Translations under genes and position numbers: made by a program
Assembly (NCBI RefSeq): GCF_028737265.1
Contig: NZ_JAQZAK010000012.1
Location: 119,997 to 183,996 of the forward strand
Reading direction: 5' to 3'
Length of the DNA stretch: 64,000 nt
From: Actinomycetospora callitridis
Lineage (GTDB): Bacteria; Actinomycetota; Actinomycetes; Mycobacteriales; Pseudonocardiaceae
The notes under the pieces: generated by a model
Seen by the model: the letters and a program-made list of their open reading frames with translations, nothing else
Database searches by the model: none
What the model was told of the DNA's origin: nothing
Part shown: piece by piece, positions 50,983 through 60,123 of the stretch
Position numbering within the stretch: position 1 is the first letter of the stretch
How the letters are laid out: every line of letters begins with the position of its first letter

Positions 50983-52378
50983 TCGGGACGACCGCCGGCT
51001 CCAACCGCACGGGCAGTTCCGCGTAGCCGCGCAGGATGCGCGTCGGACGACGACGCGCGGGGCCGGCCGGCGCGAGGTGGGGGTGGCGTTCGAACAGGGC
51101 GCGCAGCGCGACCTCTCCCTCCATGCGCGCGAGCTGCGCACCGAGGCAGAAGTGCGGCCCGCTGGAGAACGCGAGGTGCTCCTTCGCGTTCGCCCGCGCG
51201 ACGTCGAACGTGCCCGGGTCGGCGAAGACGTGCGGGTCGCGGTTGGCGCCCGCGAGCACCGTCACCACGAGGTCACCCTCGGCCAGGGCGGTGCCGGCGA
51301 TCTCGGTGTCGCGCCTGGCCCGGCGCGCGGTGCGCTCGACAGGAGGGTCGAAGCGCAGGATCTCGTCGACGGCGTTCGGCCACAGGTCGGGCTCCGCGAC
51401 GAGCCGTTCGCGCTGCTCGGGGTGGGCGAAGAGCTGCGCGGTGCCGTTGCCGATGAGGTTCACCGTCGTCTCGAACCCGGCGGCGAGCACGAGCAGCGCC
51501 GTGGACACCAGCTCCTGTTCGGACAGGCCCGCGCCGTCGTCGTCGACCTCGCCGACGAGGCTCGAGAGCAGGTCGTCCCCGGGCTCGCGCCGCAGCCGGC
51601 GCAGGTGCTCGCGCATCCAGTCGTTCAGCGCCGCGAGGTTGGCCTCCATGCTCGCGTGCGCCCGCCGGGTCAGGCCCATGTCGAGCGAGGTGGCCGCGCC
51701 GTCGCCCCAGCTCAGGAACTGCTCGCGCATCGACGTGGGCACCCCGAGCATCTCGCTGATCACGGTGACCGGCAGCAGGCTCGCGTAGTGCGCGACGAGG
51801 TCCACGGTGTGGCCGTCGCCGTCCCGAGCGGCCCGGTCCATGTCGTCGAGGAGCTCCTGGGCGACCTCGGTGGTGCGCTCGCGCAGCGCCGCCACACGGC
51901 GCGCGGTGAAGGCCCGGCTGACGAGCTTGCGGTAGCGCGGGTGGTCCGGCGCGTCGACCGCGAGCATCGAGGGCGGCTCGATCGGGCCCGGGTTCCGCGG
52001 CGGGCCGGCCAGGGCGAGGGCCGCCCGCGCCGGCGCGGGCACGACCTGCGTGGGGTGCGTGACGCCGAAGTCGTCGCTGCGCAGCACCGCCGTCGACACG
52101 TCGTGGTGGACGGTGAGCCGGGCGAACGCGCCGGGCGCGAAGGGGTACGACGACCGCAGGGTCTCGTAGTGGGGGAACGGGTCGGCCTGCATCACCGGGT
52201 CGAGCAGCAGGCGGGCGTCCGGGTTGCCGGCGCGCACCTGGCGGCGGATCGCCGCGCGCATGAGCCCGTGGGTGGCGCCCCACCGCAGCGTCGTCCCGAA
52301 GGACGAGGACGCGACGGACGAGGCGACGGACCGGCCGACCGACGCGGCGACGGACGAGGGCAGCGACGACAGGGCCAC
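50975..52378 (-). CDS. Cytochrome P450
   Basis: A 467-residue P450 monooxygenase. Key motifs: I-helix oxygen-activation AAGFETTVNL, K-helix ExxR in NAVDEILRFDPPVER, and the heme loop AFSSGPHFCLGAQLAR with the thiolate Cys411. The first 45 residues are Ser/Ala-rich and longer than typical soluble P450s; they include no clear membrane helix. Electron partner is not encoded nearby, so ferredoxin must come from elsewhere. GTG 52378 has GGGAGG 5 nt upstream. Divergent from the SRPBCC gene across an operator-like palindrome. Confidence 0.94.
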   Translation of the reverse strand: MALSSLPSSVAASVGRSVASSVASSSFGTTLRWGATHGLMRAAIRRQVRAGNPDARLLLDPVMQADPFPHYETLRSSYPFAPGAFARLTVHHDVSTAVLRSDDFGVTHPTQVVPAPARAALALAGPPRNPGPIEPPSMLAVDAPDHPRYRKLVSRAFTARRVAALRERTTEVAQELLDDMDRAARDGDGHTVDLVAHYASLLPVTVISEMLGVPTSMREQFLSWGDGAATSLDMGLTRRAHASMEANLAALNDWMREHLRRLRREPGDDLLSSLVGEVDDDGAGLSEQELVSTALLVLAAGFETTVNLIGNGTAQLFAHPEQRERLVAEPDLWPNAVDEILRFDPPVERTARRARRDTEIAGTALAEGDLVVTVLAGANRDPHVFADPGTFDVARANAKEHLAFSSGPHFCLGAQLARMEGEVALRALFERHPHLAPAGPARRRPTRILRGYAELPVRLEPAVVPIT

Positions 52379-52400
52379 GGGGGCCTCCCGGTGTCGGGTC

Positions 52401-52446
52401 GGTACATGGACGTACCAGAGTGCGTCGAAACCATACTCGGAGTATG
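52401..52446. promoter_or_regulatory. Two palindromes in the P450/SRPBCC divergent region
   Basis: GGTAC-ATGGAC-GTACC (52401-52416) and CATACTC-G-GAGTATG (52432-52446, perfect 7-bp arms) lie between the P450 start (52378) and the SRPBCC start (52486). The second is the strongest inverted repeat of the region and could be bound by an unknown regulator that controls both genes. Confidence 0.55.
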
Positions 52447-52485
52447 TGTTCGTCGTCCAGGCCCGTCGCGGGTACGCCTCCGACC

Positions 52486-52884
52486 GTGCAGACGACCCTC
52501 CGCGCCACGGGACCGCTCCCCGCCGACCAGGCGTGGGAGCGCTACGCCGACCTCGACCGCTGGCCACGCTGGGCGCCCCAGATCTCCGGTGTGACCGTCT
52601 CCGGGTCGGGACCGCGCCGGCTGTGTCCCGGCCTCGAGGGCACGGTGCGGGCGGCCGGGCTGGTGCACGTCCCCTTCGAGGTCCTCGCCGTGGACGAGCA
52701 GGCCCGGACCTGGTCGTGGCGGGTCCGCGTCGGGCCGGTCACCCTGACCCTCGACCACGGCATCGAGGACCTCGGCGCCGGCCGCACCCGCACCTGGCTG
52801 CGCACCACGGGCCCCGCCCTCGTCGTCCTGCCCTACTCCCCGGTGGCCTTCGTCGCGCTGCACGCGCTGCTGCTGGAGCGGTGA
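52486..52884 (+). CDS. SRPBCC family protein
   Basis: A 132-residue protein of the START/SRPBCC helix-grip fold: TLRATGPLPADQAWERYADLDRWPRWAPQISGV is the typical first strand and helices, followed by LVHVPFEVLAVDEQARTWSWRV and a C-terminal helix (SPVAFVALHALLLER). It probably binds or carries a hydrophobic ligand. GTG 52486 is chosen as the start. The stop overlaps the GTG of the phosphoesterase gene, so they are translationally coupled. Confidence 0.88.
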   Translation: MQTTLRATGPLPADQAWERYADLDRWPRWAPQISGVTVSGSGPRRLCPGLEGTVRAAGLVHVPFEVLAVDEQARTWSWRVRVGPVTLTLDHGIEDLGAGRTRTWLRTTGPALVVLPYSPVAFVALHALLLER

Positions 52885-53444
52885 CCGCGGTGACCGCCGC
52901 GACCACCAGGCTGCTGATCACCAGCGACACCCACCTCCCCGTGCGCCGACCCACCCGACGGGTCCTGCCCGACCCCGTCTGGGAGGCGCTCGACGCCGCC
53001 GACGTCGTGGTGCACGCGGGCGACTGGATGGACCCCGAGCTGCTCGACGCGTTCGAGGAGCGGTCGGCGCGCCTGGTCGCCTGCTGGGGCAACAACGACG
53101 GCGACGCGGTGCGCGCGCGGCTCCCGGAGACGGCGGTCGCCGAGATCGACGGGGTGCGCCTGGCGGTCACCCACGAGACCGGCGCCGCCACGGGACGCGA
53201 GCGCCGCTGCGACGCCCGGTTCGGGCCGGACGGCGACACCCCCGTCGACGTCCTCGTGTTCGGGCACAGCCACATCCCGTGGGACTCGACGACCCCCGGC
53301 GGGGTCCGTCTGCTCAACCCCGGGTCACCCACCGAGCGCCGTCGTGAGCCCGCCTGCACCTACATGACGGCCGAGATCCGCGACGGCGGACTGGCCGCCG
53401 TGCAGCGTCACGACCTCCCACCCGGTGGCGCCGGTCGGTCGTGA
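52881..53444 (+). CDS. YfcE/MJ0936-type metallophosphoesterase
   Basis: A 187-residue calcineurin-like phosphoesterase. The metal ligands are seen in SDTHLPV, VVHAGDWMD, CWGNNDGDAV and VLVFGHSHIPWDS, matching the YfcE/MJ0936 family, which hydrolyses phosphodiesters in vitro. Physiological substrate unknown. GTG 52881 overlaps the SRPBCC stop (GTGA), forming a two-gene operon divergent from the P450 gene. Confidence 0.92.
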   Translation: MTAVTAATTRLLITSDTHLPVRRPTRRVLPDPVWEALDAADVVVHAGDWMDPELLDAFEERSARLVACWGNNDGDAVRARLPETAVAEIDGVRLAVTHETGAATGRERRCDARFGPDGDTPVDVLVFGHSHIPWDSTTPGGVRLLNPGSPTERRREPACTYMTAEIRDGGLAAVQRHDLPPGGAGRS

Positions 53445-53773
53445 CGGCACTACCGTGCGTCATCGGTCACGGATGGGTGTCGTTGCGAGTGACGACGGTG
53501 CGGTCTCCCTCGAACGGGTCAACGTTGTGCGATGTTGCCGGGTGCCGGGGCCCGGACCGGCCGAAGAACGTCCCCCTGGGTGAGCACGGTGGGTGATGGC
53601 CTTACCGTTTTCCCGGACCGTTGACCACAACGGTCCCGGCGAGGAGACGACCGACGGGAGGACCGCACGTCGGCGGCGACCGCCCCTCGCGGGCCCGTGA
53701 GGGGCCGTGACGACGACGGGAGGCTCGTGACGACCGACCACTCGGTGTCGCGAGAATCGAGACGAAACGGCCG
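53445..53773. other. Promoter region of the cslA gene
   Basis: A 329-bp gap with no credible gene. It holds one clear inverted repeat, GGACCGTTG-ACCA-CAACGGTCC (53615-53636), 138 bp before cslA, which may be an operator for the following three-gene cluster or a terminator for the phosphoesterase gene. TTAC and other AT-containing words are scattered, without a firm -10/-35 pair. Confidence 0.6.
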
Positions 53774-56689
53774 ATGACCCTTCTTGCCGAGCGACCCCCG
53801 GATGAGGTCGACGAGTCCGAACTCGTCGTCGGCCGACGCATCCAGGAGTTCTCCCAGCTCGCCGGGCCGATCCGCGAGCCCGACCCCGCCGAGGGCGCCT
53901 ACCGGGTGGCCTACCGCGGGGTCGACGCCGTGCACGGTCGCGGTCGGGTCGCCCGGTCCCTGCTCGTCGCCGGTCTGAACTTCGCCTTCGAGGCCCTCTT
54001 CTTCCTCTGGCTGCTGCACCCCTCGCACCGGCCGCCGGTCTTCGGCTCGACCTTCGCGATCTACGCGAACTGGATCGTCATCGGCTCGATCGGCCTCATG
54101 GAGCTCCTGCGGCTGATCAACGTCTTCTCGCTGTCGCTCGCCTCGGTGATCTCCCGCGACCCGGTGCCCGTGCCCCCGCGACCGGACCAGCGCATCGCCT
54201 TCCTCACGACGATCGTGCCGAGCAAGGAGCCCATCGACGTCGTGCGCGGCACGCTCCAGGCGGCGCTGCGCATCCAGTACGACGGGATCCTCGACGTCTG
54301 GATCCTCGACGAGGGGGACGACCCGGACGTCAAGGCGATGTGCCGCGAGCTGGGCGTCAACCACTTCACCCGCAAGGGCATCGGGAAGTACAACCAGCGC
54401 AAGGGCGCGTTCAAGGCCAAGACCAAGCACGGCAACTACAACGCCTGGGTCTCCGAGCACGGCGACTCGTACGAGGTCTTCCTCTCCGTCGACCCCGACC
54501 ACGTGCCGCTGCCCAACTACGCCGAGCGGATCCTCGGCTACTTCCGCGACCCGGACGTCGCCTACGTCGTGGGCCCCCAGTGCTACGCCAACGACGAGAC
54601 GTTCGTGACGCGCGCGGCGGAGTCGCAGCAGTTCCCGTTCCACTCGCTGATCCAGCGTGCGGCGAACCGCTACAACGCCGCGATGCTGGTCGGCACGAAC
54701 AACGCCATCCGGATCAGCGCCCTGCGGGCCGTCGGCGGCCTCTCGGACTCGATCACCGAGGACATGGCCACCGGCCTGAAGTTCCACACGCGGCGCAACG
54801 CGGCGTCCGGTCGGCGCTGGAAGTCGGTGTACACCCCCGACGTGCTGGCGGTCGGCGAGGGACCGTCGTCCTGGGGCGACTTCTTCTCCCAGCAGATGCG
54901 CTGGTCGCGCGGCACCTTCGAGGTGCTGCTCAAGGAGATGATCTTCCGGCTCCCGCGCCTGTCGCCGGGCCGGGCGCTGCACTACATCCTGATCACGACG
55001 TTCTACCCGTCGATGGCCATCGGCTGGTTGCTCGGCGCGGTCAACGCGTGCCTCTTCCTGGCCCTGGGCGTCCAGGGCGTGGTCGTGCCGGTGCAGCTGT
55101 GGCTGGCGCTCTACATCGACGCGACCGCGTTCCAGCTCTGGGTCTACCTGCGCAACCGCCGCTACAACGTCAGCCCCTACGAGCCCGAGGGTTCCTCGGG
55201 CATCAAGGGCATGCTCATGTCGATCTTCGCGGCGCCGATCTTCGCGGCATCCCTGATCGCCACGATCCTGCGGCTGCCGGCCAAGTTCGTTGTGACGCCG
55301 AAGGGCTTGTCGTCCAGCGCCGACCACATCCTGACCTTCCGCCGGCACCTGCAGTGGGCGGCGCTGCTCGTCGGCGCGATCGTGCTCGCGATCCTGCAGG
55401 GCTACGCCGCGCCCGCGGTGCTGCTGTGGCCCGCCGTGGCGCTGGCCGCCTGCCTCGCGCCGCCCGTGCTGTGCCTGGTCGAGCGCATCGTCGGGCGCCA
55501 GCCGGCCATCGACGCCGCGCCGCCCGCCGTGCTGCCCGACGGCCGCTCGGGCATCACCACCGAGTCCCTCGAGCGCGCCGCGCTCGACGCCCTGCTCGCG
55601 GCCGGCACCGCCACCCGCCGCTCGCCCCGCCCGGAGGCCGTGCCCGCCGGCGTCGGAGCGCGCGAGGCCGACCGCACCGGGGCCGTCTCCGAGGGCGACC
55701 TGCCCGCCGGCTGGGTCCGCACCGCCTCGCTCGCCGGTCGCGACCGCCGGGCCGGGTCCGACGGCGCCCCGAAGTCGACCCCGCGCGACGGACGCCGGGA
55801 CCGGCCCGTCCCGGACCGCCCGGACGCCCGGCCCACCCCGGGCCGTCGCCACGCCCGCGACGACACCCCCGTCGTGGACCCGACGCCGTCGCCGGTGCCG
55901 CGGTCGCGCCCCACGCCGGGCCCGGCGCCCCAGCCCGGCCAGCCCGGACCGCAGGGCCAGCCCGGACCGCAGGGCCAGCCCGGACCGCAGGGCCAGCCCG
56001 GCCAGCCGCCGCGGCCCGGACCCCACCCGGGTCCGCAGGGTCCGCAGGGTCCGCAGGGTCCCCCGCGACCCGCCGGCCCGCCGCCCGGACCGTCCGCCGT
56101 CCCGCCGGGAGCACGTCCCCCCGGCGGCGCCCCGGGACCGCGTCCCCGGCCCACGCCGCGTCCGGCACCCAGCCCGTTCCCGGCCCCGCCGGTCCGTCCG
56201 GGCGAGCGTCCGGCGGCCGCCGAGCACGGCGGCCGCTACGTCGCCCCCGCGGCCGAGCACCAGGGTGCGGTCCCGCCGCCGCCCGCGCCGCGGCCCGACG
56301 GACGCCCGGGCGAGACCCCGATCGGCCGTCCGACCCCGCCGTCGCCGGCACCCCGTCCGGACGCCGCCCCGGGCCGTGGTCCCGAGCGGACCCCGCGCCC
56401 CGGCCCGCGTCGCGAGCGTCCGCCGATGCTGTTCTCCACCCCGGCGGAGCTCGAGGCCGAGGGGACCGAGGCCGTGATGCCGGTCTCGGTGGGGTCTAGC
56501 ATCGGTAACGAAACAGCAAAGCGACACGACGGACGAGACGGTGGGAGCCGCGCGGCCGACACCGGCTCGGTCAATGCACCGACGGTCGCCGTGCGTGTGG
56601 TGGCACTGGCCGCGGTGGCCGGTCCCGCCCGGCAGGAACCCGCGGGGGTGCCGCCGGACATCGAAGGGCGACGGACGGAGGCGAGTTGA
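53774..56689 (+). CDS. cslA: Processive family 2 glycosyltransferase, cellulose synthase-like (CslA)
   Basis: A 971-residue membrane glycosyltransferase related to cellulose synthase. Two N-terminal helices precede a GT2 domain with DEGDD (about 179), DxD in VDPDHVPL (240-242), TED (328-330) and the QQMRW box (373-377), the D,D,D,QxxRW set of processive beta-glycan synthases. Four to six further helices follow. Residues from about 600 are a Pro/Gly-rich tail with collagen-like GPQ repeats. It would polymerise and export a beta-glucan using UDP-sugar. ATG 53774 is the start; a ribosome site is not evident. The TGA overlaps the TTG start of glxA. No PilZ domain is present. Confidence 0.93.
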   Translation: MTLLAERPPDEVDESELVVGRRIQEFSQLAGPIREPDPAEGAYRVAYRGVDAVHGRGRVARSLLVAGLNFAFEALFFLWLLHPSHRPPVFGSTFAIYANWIVIGSIGLMELLRLINVFSLSLASVISRDPVPVPPRPDQRIAFLTTIVPSKEPIDVVRGTLQAALRIQYDGILDVWILDEGDDPDVKAMCRELGVNHFTRKGIGKYNQRKGAFKAKTKHGNYNAWVSEHGDSYEVFLSVDPDHVPLPNYAERILGYFRDPDVAYVVGPQCYANDETFVTRAAESQQFPFHSLIQRAANRYNAAMLVGTNNAIRISALRAVGGLSDSITEDMATGLKFHTRRNAASGRRWKSVYTPDVLAVGEGPSSWGDFFSQQMRWSRGTFEVLLKEMIFRLPRLSPGRALHYILITTFYPSMAIGWLLGAVNACLFLALGVQGVVVPVQLWLALYIDATAFQLWVYLRNRRYNVSPYEPEGSSGIKGMLMSIFAAPIFAASLIATILRLPAKFVVTPKGLSSSADHILTFRRHLQWAALLVGAIVLAILQGYAAPAVLLWPAVALAACLAPPVLCLVERIVGRQPAIDAAPPAVLPDGRSGITTESLERAALDALLAAGTATRRSPRPEAVPAGVGAREADRTGAVSEGDLPAGWVRTASLAGRDRRAGSDGAPKSTPRDGRRDRPVPDRPDARPTPGRRHARDDTPVVDPTPSPVPRSRPTPGPAPQPGQPGPQGQPGPQGQPGPQGQPGQPPRPGPHPGPQGPQGPQGPPRPAGPPPGPSAVPPGARPPGGAPGPRPRPTPRPAPSPFPAPPVRPGERPAAAEHGGRYVAPAAEHQGAVPPPPAPRPDGRPGETPIGRPTPPSPAPRPDAAPGRGPERTPRPGPRRERPPMLFSTPAELEAEGTEAVMPVSVGSSIGNETAKRHDGRDGGSRAADTGSVNAPTVAVRVVALAAVAGPARQEPAGVPPDIEGRRTEAS
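55940..56061. repeat. 18-bp and 9-bp repeats in cslA
   Basis: Three copies of an 18-bp unit (cagcccggaccgcagggc) are followed by several copies of the 9-bp unit ggtccgcag. Both keep the frame and encode QPGPQG and GPQ repeats in the C-terminal tail of the glycosyltransferase. They make a collagen-like Gly-Pro-Gln segment. Confidence 0.9.
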
Positions 56690-58644
56690 TCGAGCAGGGG
56701 CTGACCAGGCGGGTCAAGCGTTTCCTGCTCCTCGTCGTCGTCCCCGCGGTCATGCTCGGCGTGAACGTCCCGCCGGCGTGGGCGTGGATCTCCGAGCTCC
56801 GGCACCAGCAGCTGATCAACAGCCAGGAGTACAAGGAGAAGTTCGGCAAGTGGGACGTCGTGGACCTCCCCGACGACCAGAAGGTCAACGCGATCCACGC
56901 CGCCGTGCTCCCGACGGGGCGCATCCTCCTCATCGCCGGTTCCGGCAACAAGGAGGACATGTTCAACGCGGGGACCTTCAAGAGCCTCGTCTACGACCCC
57001 GCGACCGGACGTAGCCGCGTCGTCCCCACGCCCGACGACATGTTCTGCGCCGGCCACACGTTCCTGGGCAACGGCAACCTGCTGATCGCGGGCGGCACCC
57101 AGCGCTACGAGCGCCTCGACGGCGCGGTGGTCAACGCCGCCGGCGGCGTGACGGTCAAGAACGAGGACCCGGACGCGGCGCCGCGCTCGTTCCCCGCCGG
57201 CACGGAGTTCCGGTCGCCGGAGGGGCTCGTCTACCGCGCCGGCCACGCGTTCACGGTGCAGCCGGCGAACAAGGTCGCGACGCGACGCGGCGCGACGGTC
57301 ACCGCCAGCGAGACCATCGTCTTCGCCGAGGCCGTGGCGCCCGGCCCGCAGTACGTGGCCGTCGGACCGAAGCAGTACTCGGTCGGTGGGCTCACCCCCG
57401 CCGAGGGGCAGAACATCTACGCCCTCGGCCAGGCGATGACCATGGAGAAGCAGGACTACCAGGGCATCGAGGAGACCTACGAGTTCAACCCGTTCACGGA
57501 GACCTACGAGCGCGTCGGGGACATGTTCTTCAAGCGCTGGTACCCGACGCTCACCCCGCTCGCGGACGGCAGCGTCATCGCGGTCTCCGGCCTCGACGGC
57601 ACCGGCGAGATCCTGAACGGCCAGAACGAGGTCTACGACCCGGCCACCCGGCGCTGGACCGAGCGCAAGGACCTCACCCAGTACTTCCCGACCTACCCGG
57701 CGCTGTTCCAGACCGCGCGCGAGGACCAGCTGTTCTACTCCGGCGCGAACGCCGGGTACGGCTCGTCGGAGCTCGGCCGCGTCCCGGGCATGTGGAACCT
57801 CGAGAACAACATCTTCACGCCGATCCCCGGCATGCGTGATCCCGATCTGCTGGAGACCGCGGGCTCGGCCTGGGTCGGCCCGGTGCAGAACCAGCGGGTG
57901 GCCGTGGTCGGCGGCGGCGGCGTCGGCGAGAGCCCTCGGTCGAGCGCCCGGATCGACACGATCGACCTCAAGAGCCCGAACCCGACGTGGACGCCGGGGC
58001 CGATGCTGCCCGAGGGCACCCGCTACCCGAACCTGACGACGCTGCCGGACGACTCGCTGCTGATCAGCAACGGCTCACGCGACTACCGCGGCAAGGGCGA
58101 CTCGAACAACCACAACGCGCGCCTCTACCGGCCGCAGACCAACACCCTCGACTACGCCGCGGACCCGCAGGTGGGCCGGAACTACCACTCGGCGTCGATG
58201 CTGCTGCCCGACGGGCGCGTCATGGTCGTCGGCTCGGACCCGCTGTTCGACGACGCCGCGGGCACCATCCCGGGCACGTTCGAGCAGCGCATCGAGATCT
58301 ACACGCCGCCCTACCTGTTCCGCGGCGCGCAGCCGACGGTCGGCGAGGCCCCCACGACGCTCGCGCTCGGGCGCACCGCCGAGGTCCCGACGCCCGACGC
58401 CGCGCGCATCACCAGCGCCCGACTCATGGCGCCGATGGCGTCGACGCACGTCACCGACGTCGGGCAGCGCTCGATCGCGCTGGACATGACGAAGACCGAC
58501 ACCGGCGTCTCGGTGACCATGCCGGAGGACCGCACGATCGCGCCCGCGGGCCGCTACATGCTCTTCCTCGTGGACGACCGCGGTGTGCCGTCCCAGGCGC
58601 GCTGGGTCGAGGTACCGGAGGCCGGGCCGGCGGCCGCATCGTGA
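56686..58644 (+). CDS. glxA: Copper-radical oxidase, GlxA-like
   Basis: A 652-residue galactose/glyoxal-oxidase family protein. The N-terminus is a signal anchor (RVKRFLLLVVVPAVMLGVNVPPAWAW), the middle a seven-bladed kelch propeller, the C-terminus a beta sandwich (DUF1929-like: TPPYLFRGAQPTVGEAP). The copper ligands can be placed by comparison with galactose oxidase: Cys121 (DDMFCAGH) and Tyr286 (RWYPTL) for the Tyr-Cys cofactor, axial Tyr500-His501 (NYHSAS) and His588 (STHVTD). It oxidises an aldehyde or terminal alcohol of the glycan to make hydrogen peroxide. TTG 56686 overlaps cslA (TTGA) with GGAGG upstream. In Streptomyces, GlxA works with CslA. Confidence 0.93.
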   Translation: MIEQGLTRRVKRFLLLVVVPAVMLGVNVPPAWAWISELRHQQLINSQEYKEKFGKWDVVDLPDDQKVNAIHAAVLPTGRILLIAGSGNKEDMFNAGTFKSLVYDPATGRSRVVPTPDDMFCAGHTFLGNGNLLIAGGTQRYERLDGAVVNAAGGVTVKNEDPDAAPRSFPAGTEFRSPEGLVYRAGHAFTVQPANKVATRRGATVTASETIVFAEAVAPGPQYVAVGPKQYSVGGLTPAEGQNIYALGQAMTMEKQDYQGIEETYEFNPFTETYERVGDMFFKRWYPTLTPLADGSVIAVSGLDGTGEILNGQNEVYDPATRRWTERKDLTQYFPTYPALFQTAREDQLFYSGANAGYGSSELGRVPGMWNLENNIFTPIPGMRDPDLLETAGSAWVGPVQNQRVAVVGGGGVGESPRSSARIDTIDLKSPNPTWTPGPMLPEGTRYPNLTTLPDDSLLISNGSRDYRGKGDSNNHNARLYRPQTNTLDYAADPQVGRNYHSASMLLPDGRVMVVGSDPLFDDAAGTIPGTFEQRIEIYTPPYLFRGAQPTVGEAPTTLALGRTAEVPTPDAARITSARLMAPMASTHVTDVGQRSIALDMTKTDTGVSVTMPEDRTIAPAGRYMLFLVDDRGVPSQARWVEVPEAGPAAAS

Positions 58645-58785
58645 CCTCGGTCGCTCGCTCCCGGCGGGTCGGGGACCTCGACGGTCGCGATGCGCAGTAC
58701 GGACGGGTGAGTGGACGGCCGGCCGCGACGGGCGGCGCCTCCCCCCACACCGGCGTCACGAGGTGGCCTGGGAGCCTAGGTCCGA

Positions 58786-60042
58786 ATGGACGACCGGCCC
58801 GGGGGTGGCACGACGGTGGCACGTGAGACGCACGGACGACGCGGTGGAGCGGAGGTGTCGAAGTTGCCGGAGAAGATGCCGGGGATGCCCGAAGCCGACA
58901 CCGAGCCCATCCGGATCGAGCCGCGCGGTGCCGAGCCGCGCGGTGCCGAGACGAGCGGTGCCGAGCCGCGCAGTGAGGCCCGCGGTGGCGAGACCCGCGC
59001 CGCCGAGCGCCGCGGTGGCTCCCGCAGGCCCCGCCGCGGATGGCTCGTGGCCGGGGTGGCCGCCGTGACCGTCGTCGCCACCGCCCTCGGCGTCGCCGCC
59101 TGCAGCGGTGACTCCGGCGAGGGAGGGTCCGAGGGCGGCCCGCCGGTCTCCCCGGCCGCCTCGGAGTTCTGGGTGGACCCGTCGTCGTCCGCCGCTCGTC
59201 AGATCGAGCAGTGGCGCTCCGAGGGACGGACCGAGGACGCCGCGGCACTCGAGAAGATCGCTCGCCAGCCCCTCGCGATCTGGCCCACCGGCGAGACCGG
59301 CGGCGTCGAGGGCGAGGTGGCCGGCGTGGTGTCGCAGGCCCGCGCGGCCGGCCGCACCCCGGTCCTCACGGCCTACAACATCCCCAACCGCGACTGCGGC
59401 CAGTACTCCAGCGGCGGCGCCGGGGACGAGGGCGCCTACCGCGAGTGGCTGGACGCCTTCGCCCGCGGCATGGGCGGCACCCGCTCGGTGGTGATCCTCG
59501 AGCCCGACGCGCTCCCGCAGACGCTGACCAACTGCGAGGGCCAGGGCGAGCAGGAGGGCCGCGAGGAGCTGCTGGCCGAGGCGGTGCGCACGCTCAAGGG
59601 CGCGGGCGGCGAGGTCTACATCGACGCCGGCAACCCGGGCTTCGTCACCGACATCGGCAAGCTCGCCGACGGGCTGCGCAAGGCGGGGGTCTCGGACGCC
59701 GCCGGCTTCGCCCTGAACGTCGCGAACTTCATGGAGACCGAGCAGGTCGAGGCCTACGGCAACCAGGTCTCCGACCAGCTCGGCGGCGCCCGCTACGTCA
59801 TCGACACCAGCCGCAACGGCAACGGCACCTACAACGGGCCCGAGCAGCCGACCTGGTGCAACCCGCCGGGCCGTGCGCTCGGCACCCCGCCCACCCGCGA
59901 CACCGGGTCGCCGCAGGTCGCGGCGTTCCTCTGGGTCAAGGAGCCGGGCGACTCCGACGGCGACTGCCGCGGCGCCCCCGCGGCCGGCGAGTTCTGGCCG
60001 CAGTACGCCCTCGACCTGGCCCGCAACACCCCCGGAGCGTAG
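58786..60042 (+). CDS. GH6 family glucanase (CslZ-like)
   Basis: A 418-residue protein with a family 6 glycoside hydrolase domain. Residues 1-85 are charged, with EPRGAEPRG repeats; a hydrophobic segment (WLVAGVAAVTVVATALGVAAC) then acts as signal anchor or lipobox (VAAC). The enzyme domain begins with SEFWVDPSSSAARQIEQW and includes AIWPTGE, VLTAYNIPNRDC and VVILEPDALPQ, the GH6 motifs with the catalytic Asp region. The DIGKLADGLRKAGV and DTSRNGNG segments complete the TIM-like fold. It would cut beta-1,4-glucan. ATG 58786 is used; GTG 58855, with GTGGAG 5 nt upstream, is an alternative. It follows glxA by 141 bp on the same strand. Confidence 0.88.
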   Translation: MDDRPGGGTTVARETHGRRGGAEVSKLPEKMPGMPEADTEPIRIEPRGAEPRGAETSGAEPRSEARGGETRAAERRGGSRRPRRGWLVAGVAAVTVVATALGVAACSGDSGEGGSEGGPPVSPAASEFWVDPSSSAARQIEQWRSEGRTEDAAALEKIARQPLAIWPTGETGGVEGEVAGVVSQARAAGRTPVLTAYNIPNRDCGQYSSGGAGDEGAYREWLDAFARGMGGTRSVVILEPDALPQTLTNCEGQGEQEGREELLAEAVRTLKGAGGEVYIDAGNPGFVTDIGKLADGLRKAGVSDAAGFALNVANFMETEQVEAYGNQVSDQLGGARYVIDTSRNGNGTYNGPEQPTWCNPPGRALGTPPTRDTGSPQVAAFLWVKEPGDSDGDCRGAPAAGEFWPQYALDLARNTPGA

Positions 60043-60123
60043 GCGACCACCGGAGCGCGCCGGCGGTTCGAGCACATGACGCGACGAAGGAGCGTCAGGT
60101 GCTGCACGCCTTGGCGCGACGGA

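Noticed and set aside
53460..53741. 93-codon minus-strand frame before cslA
   Set aside because: No ribosome site or similarity; mixed low-complexity sequence in a promoter region.
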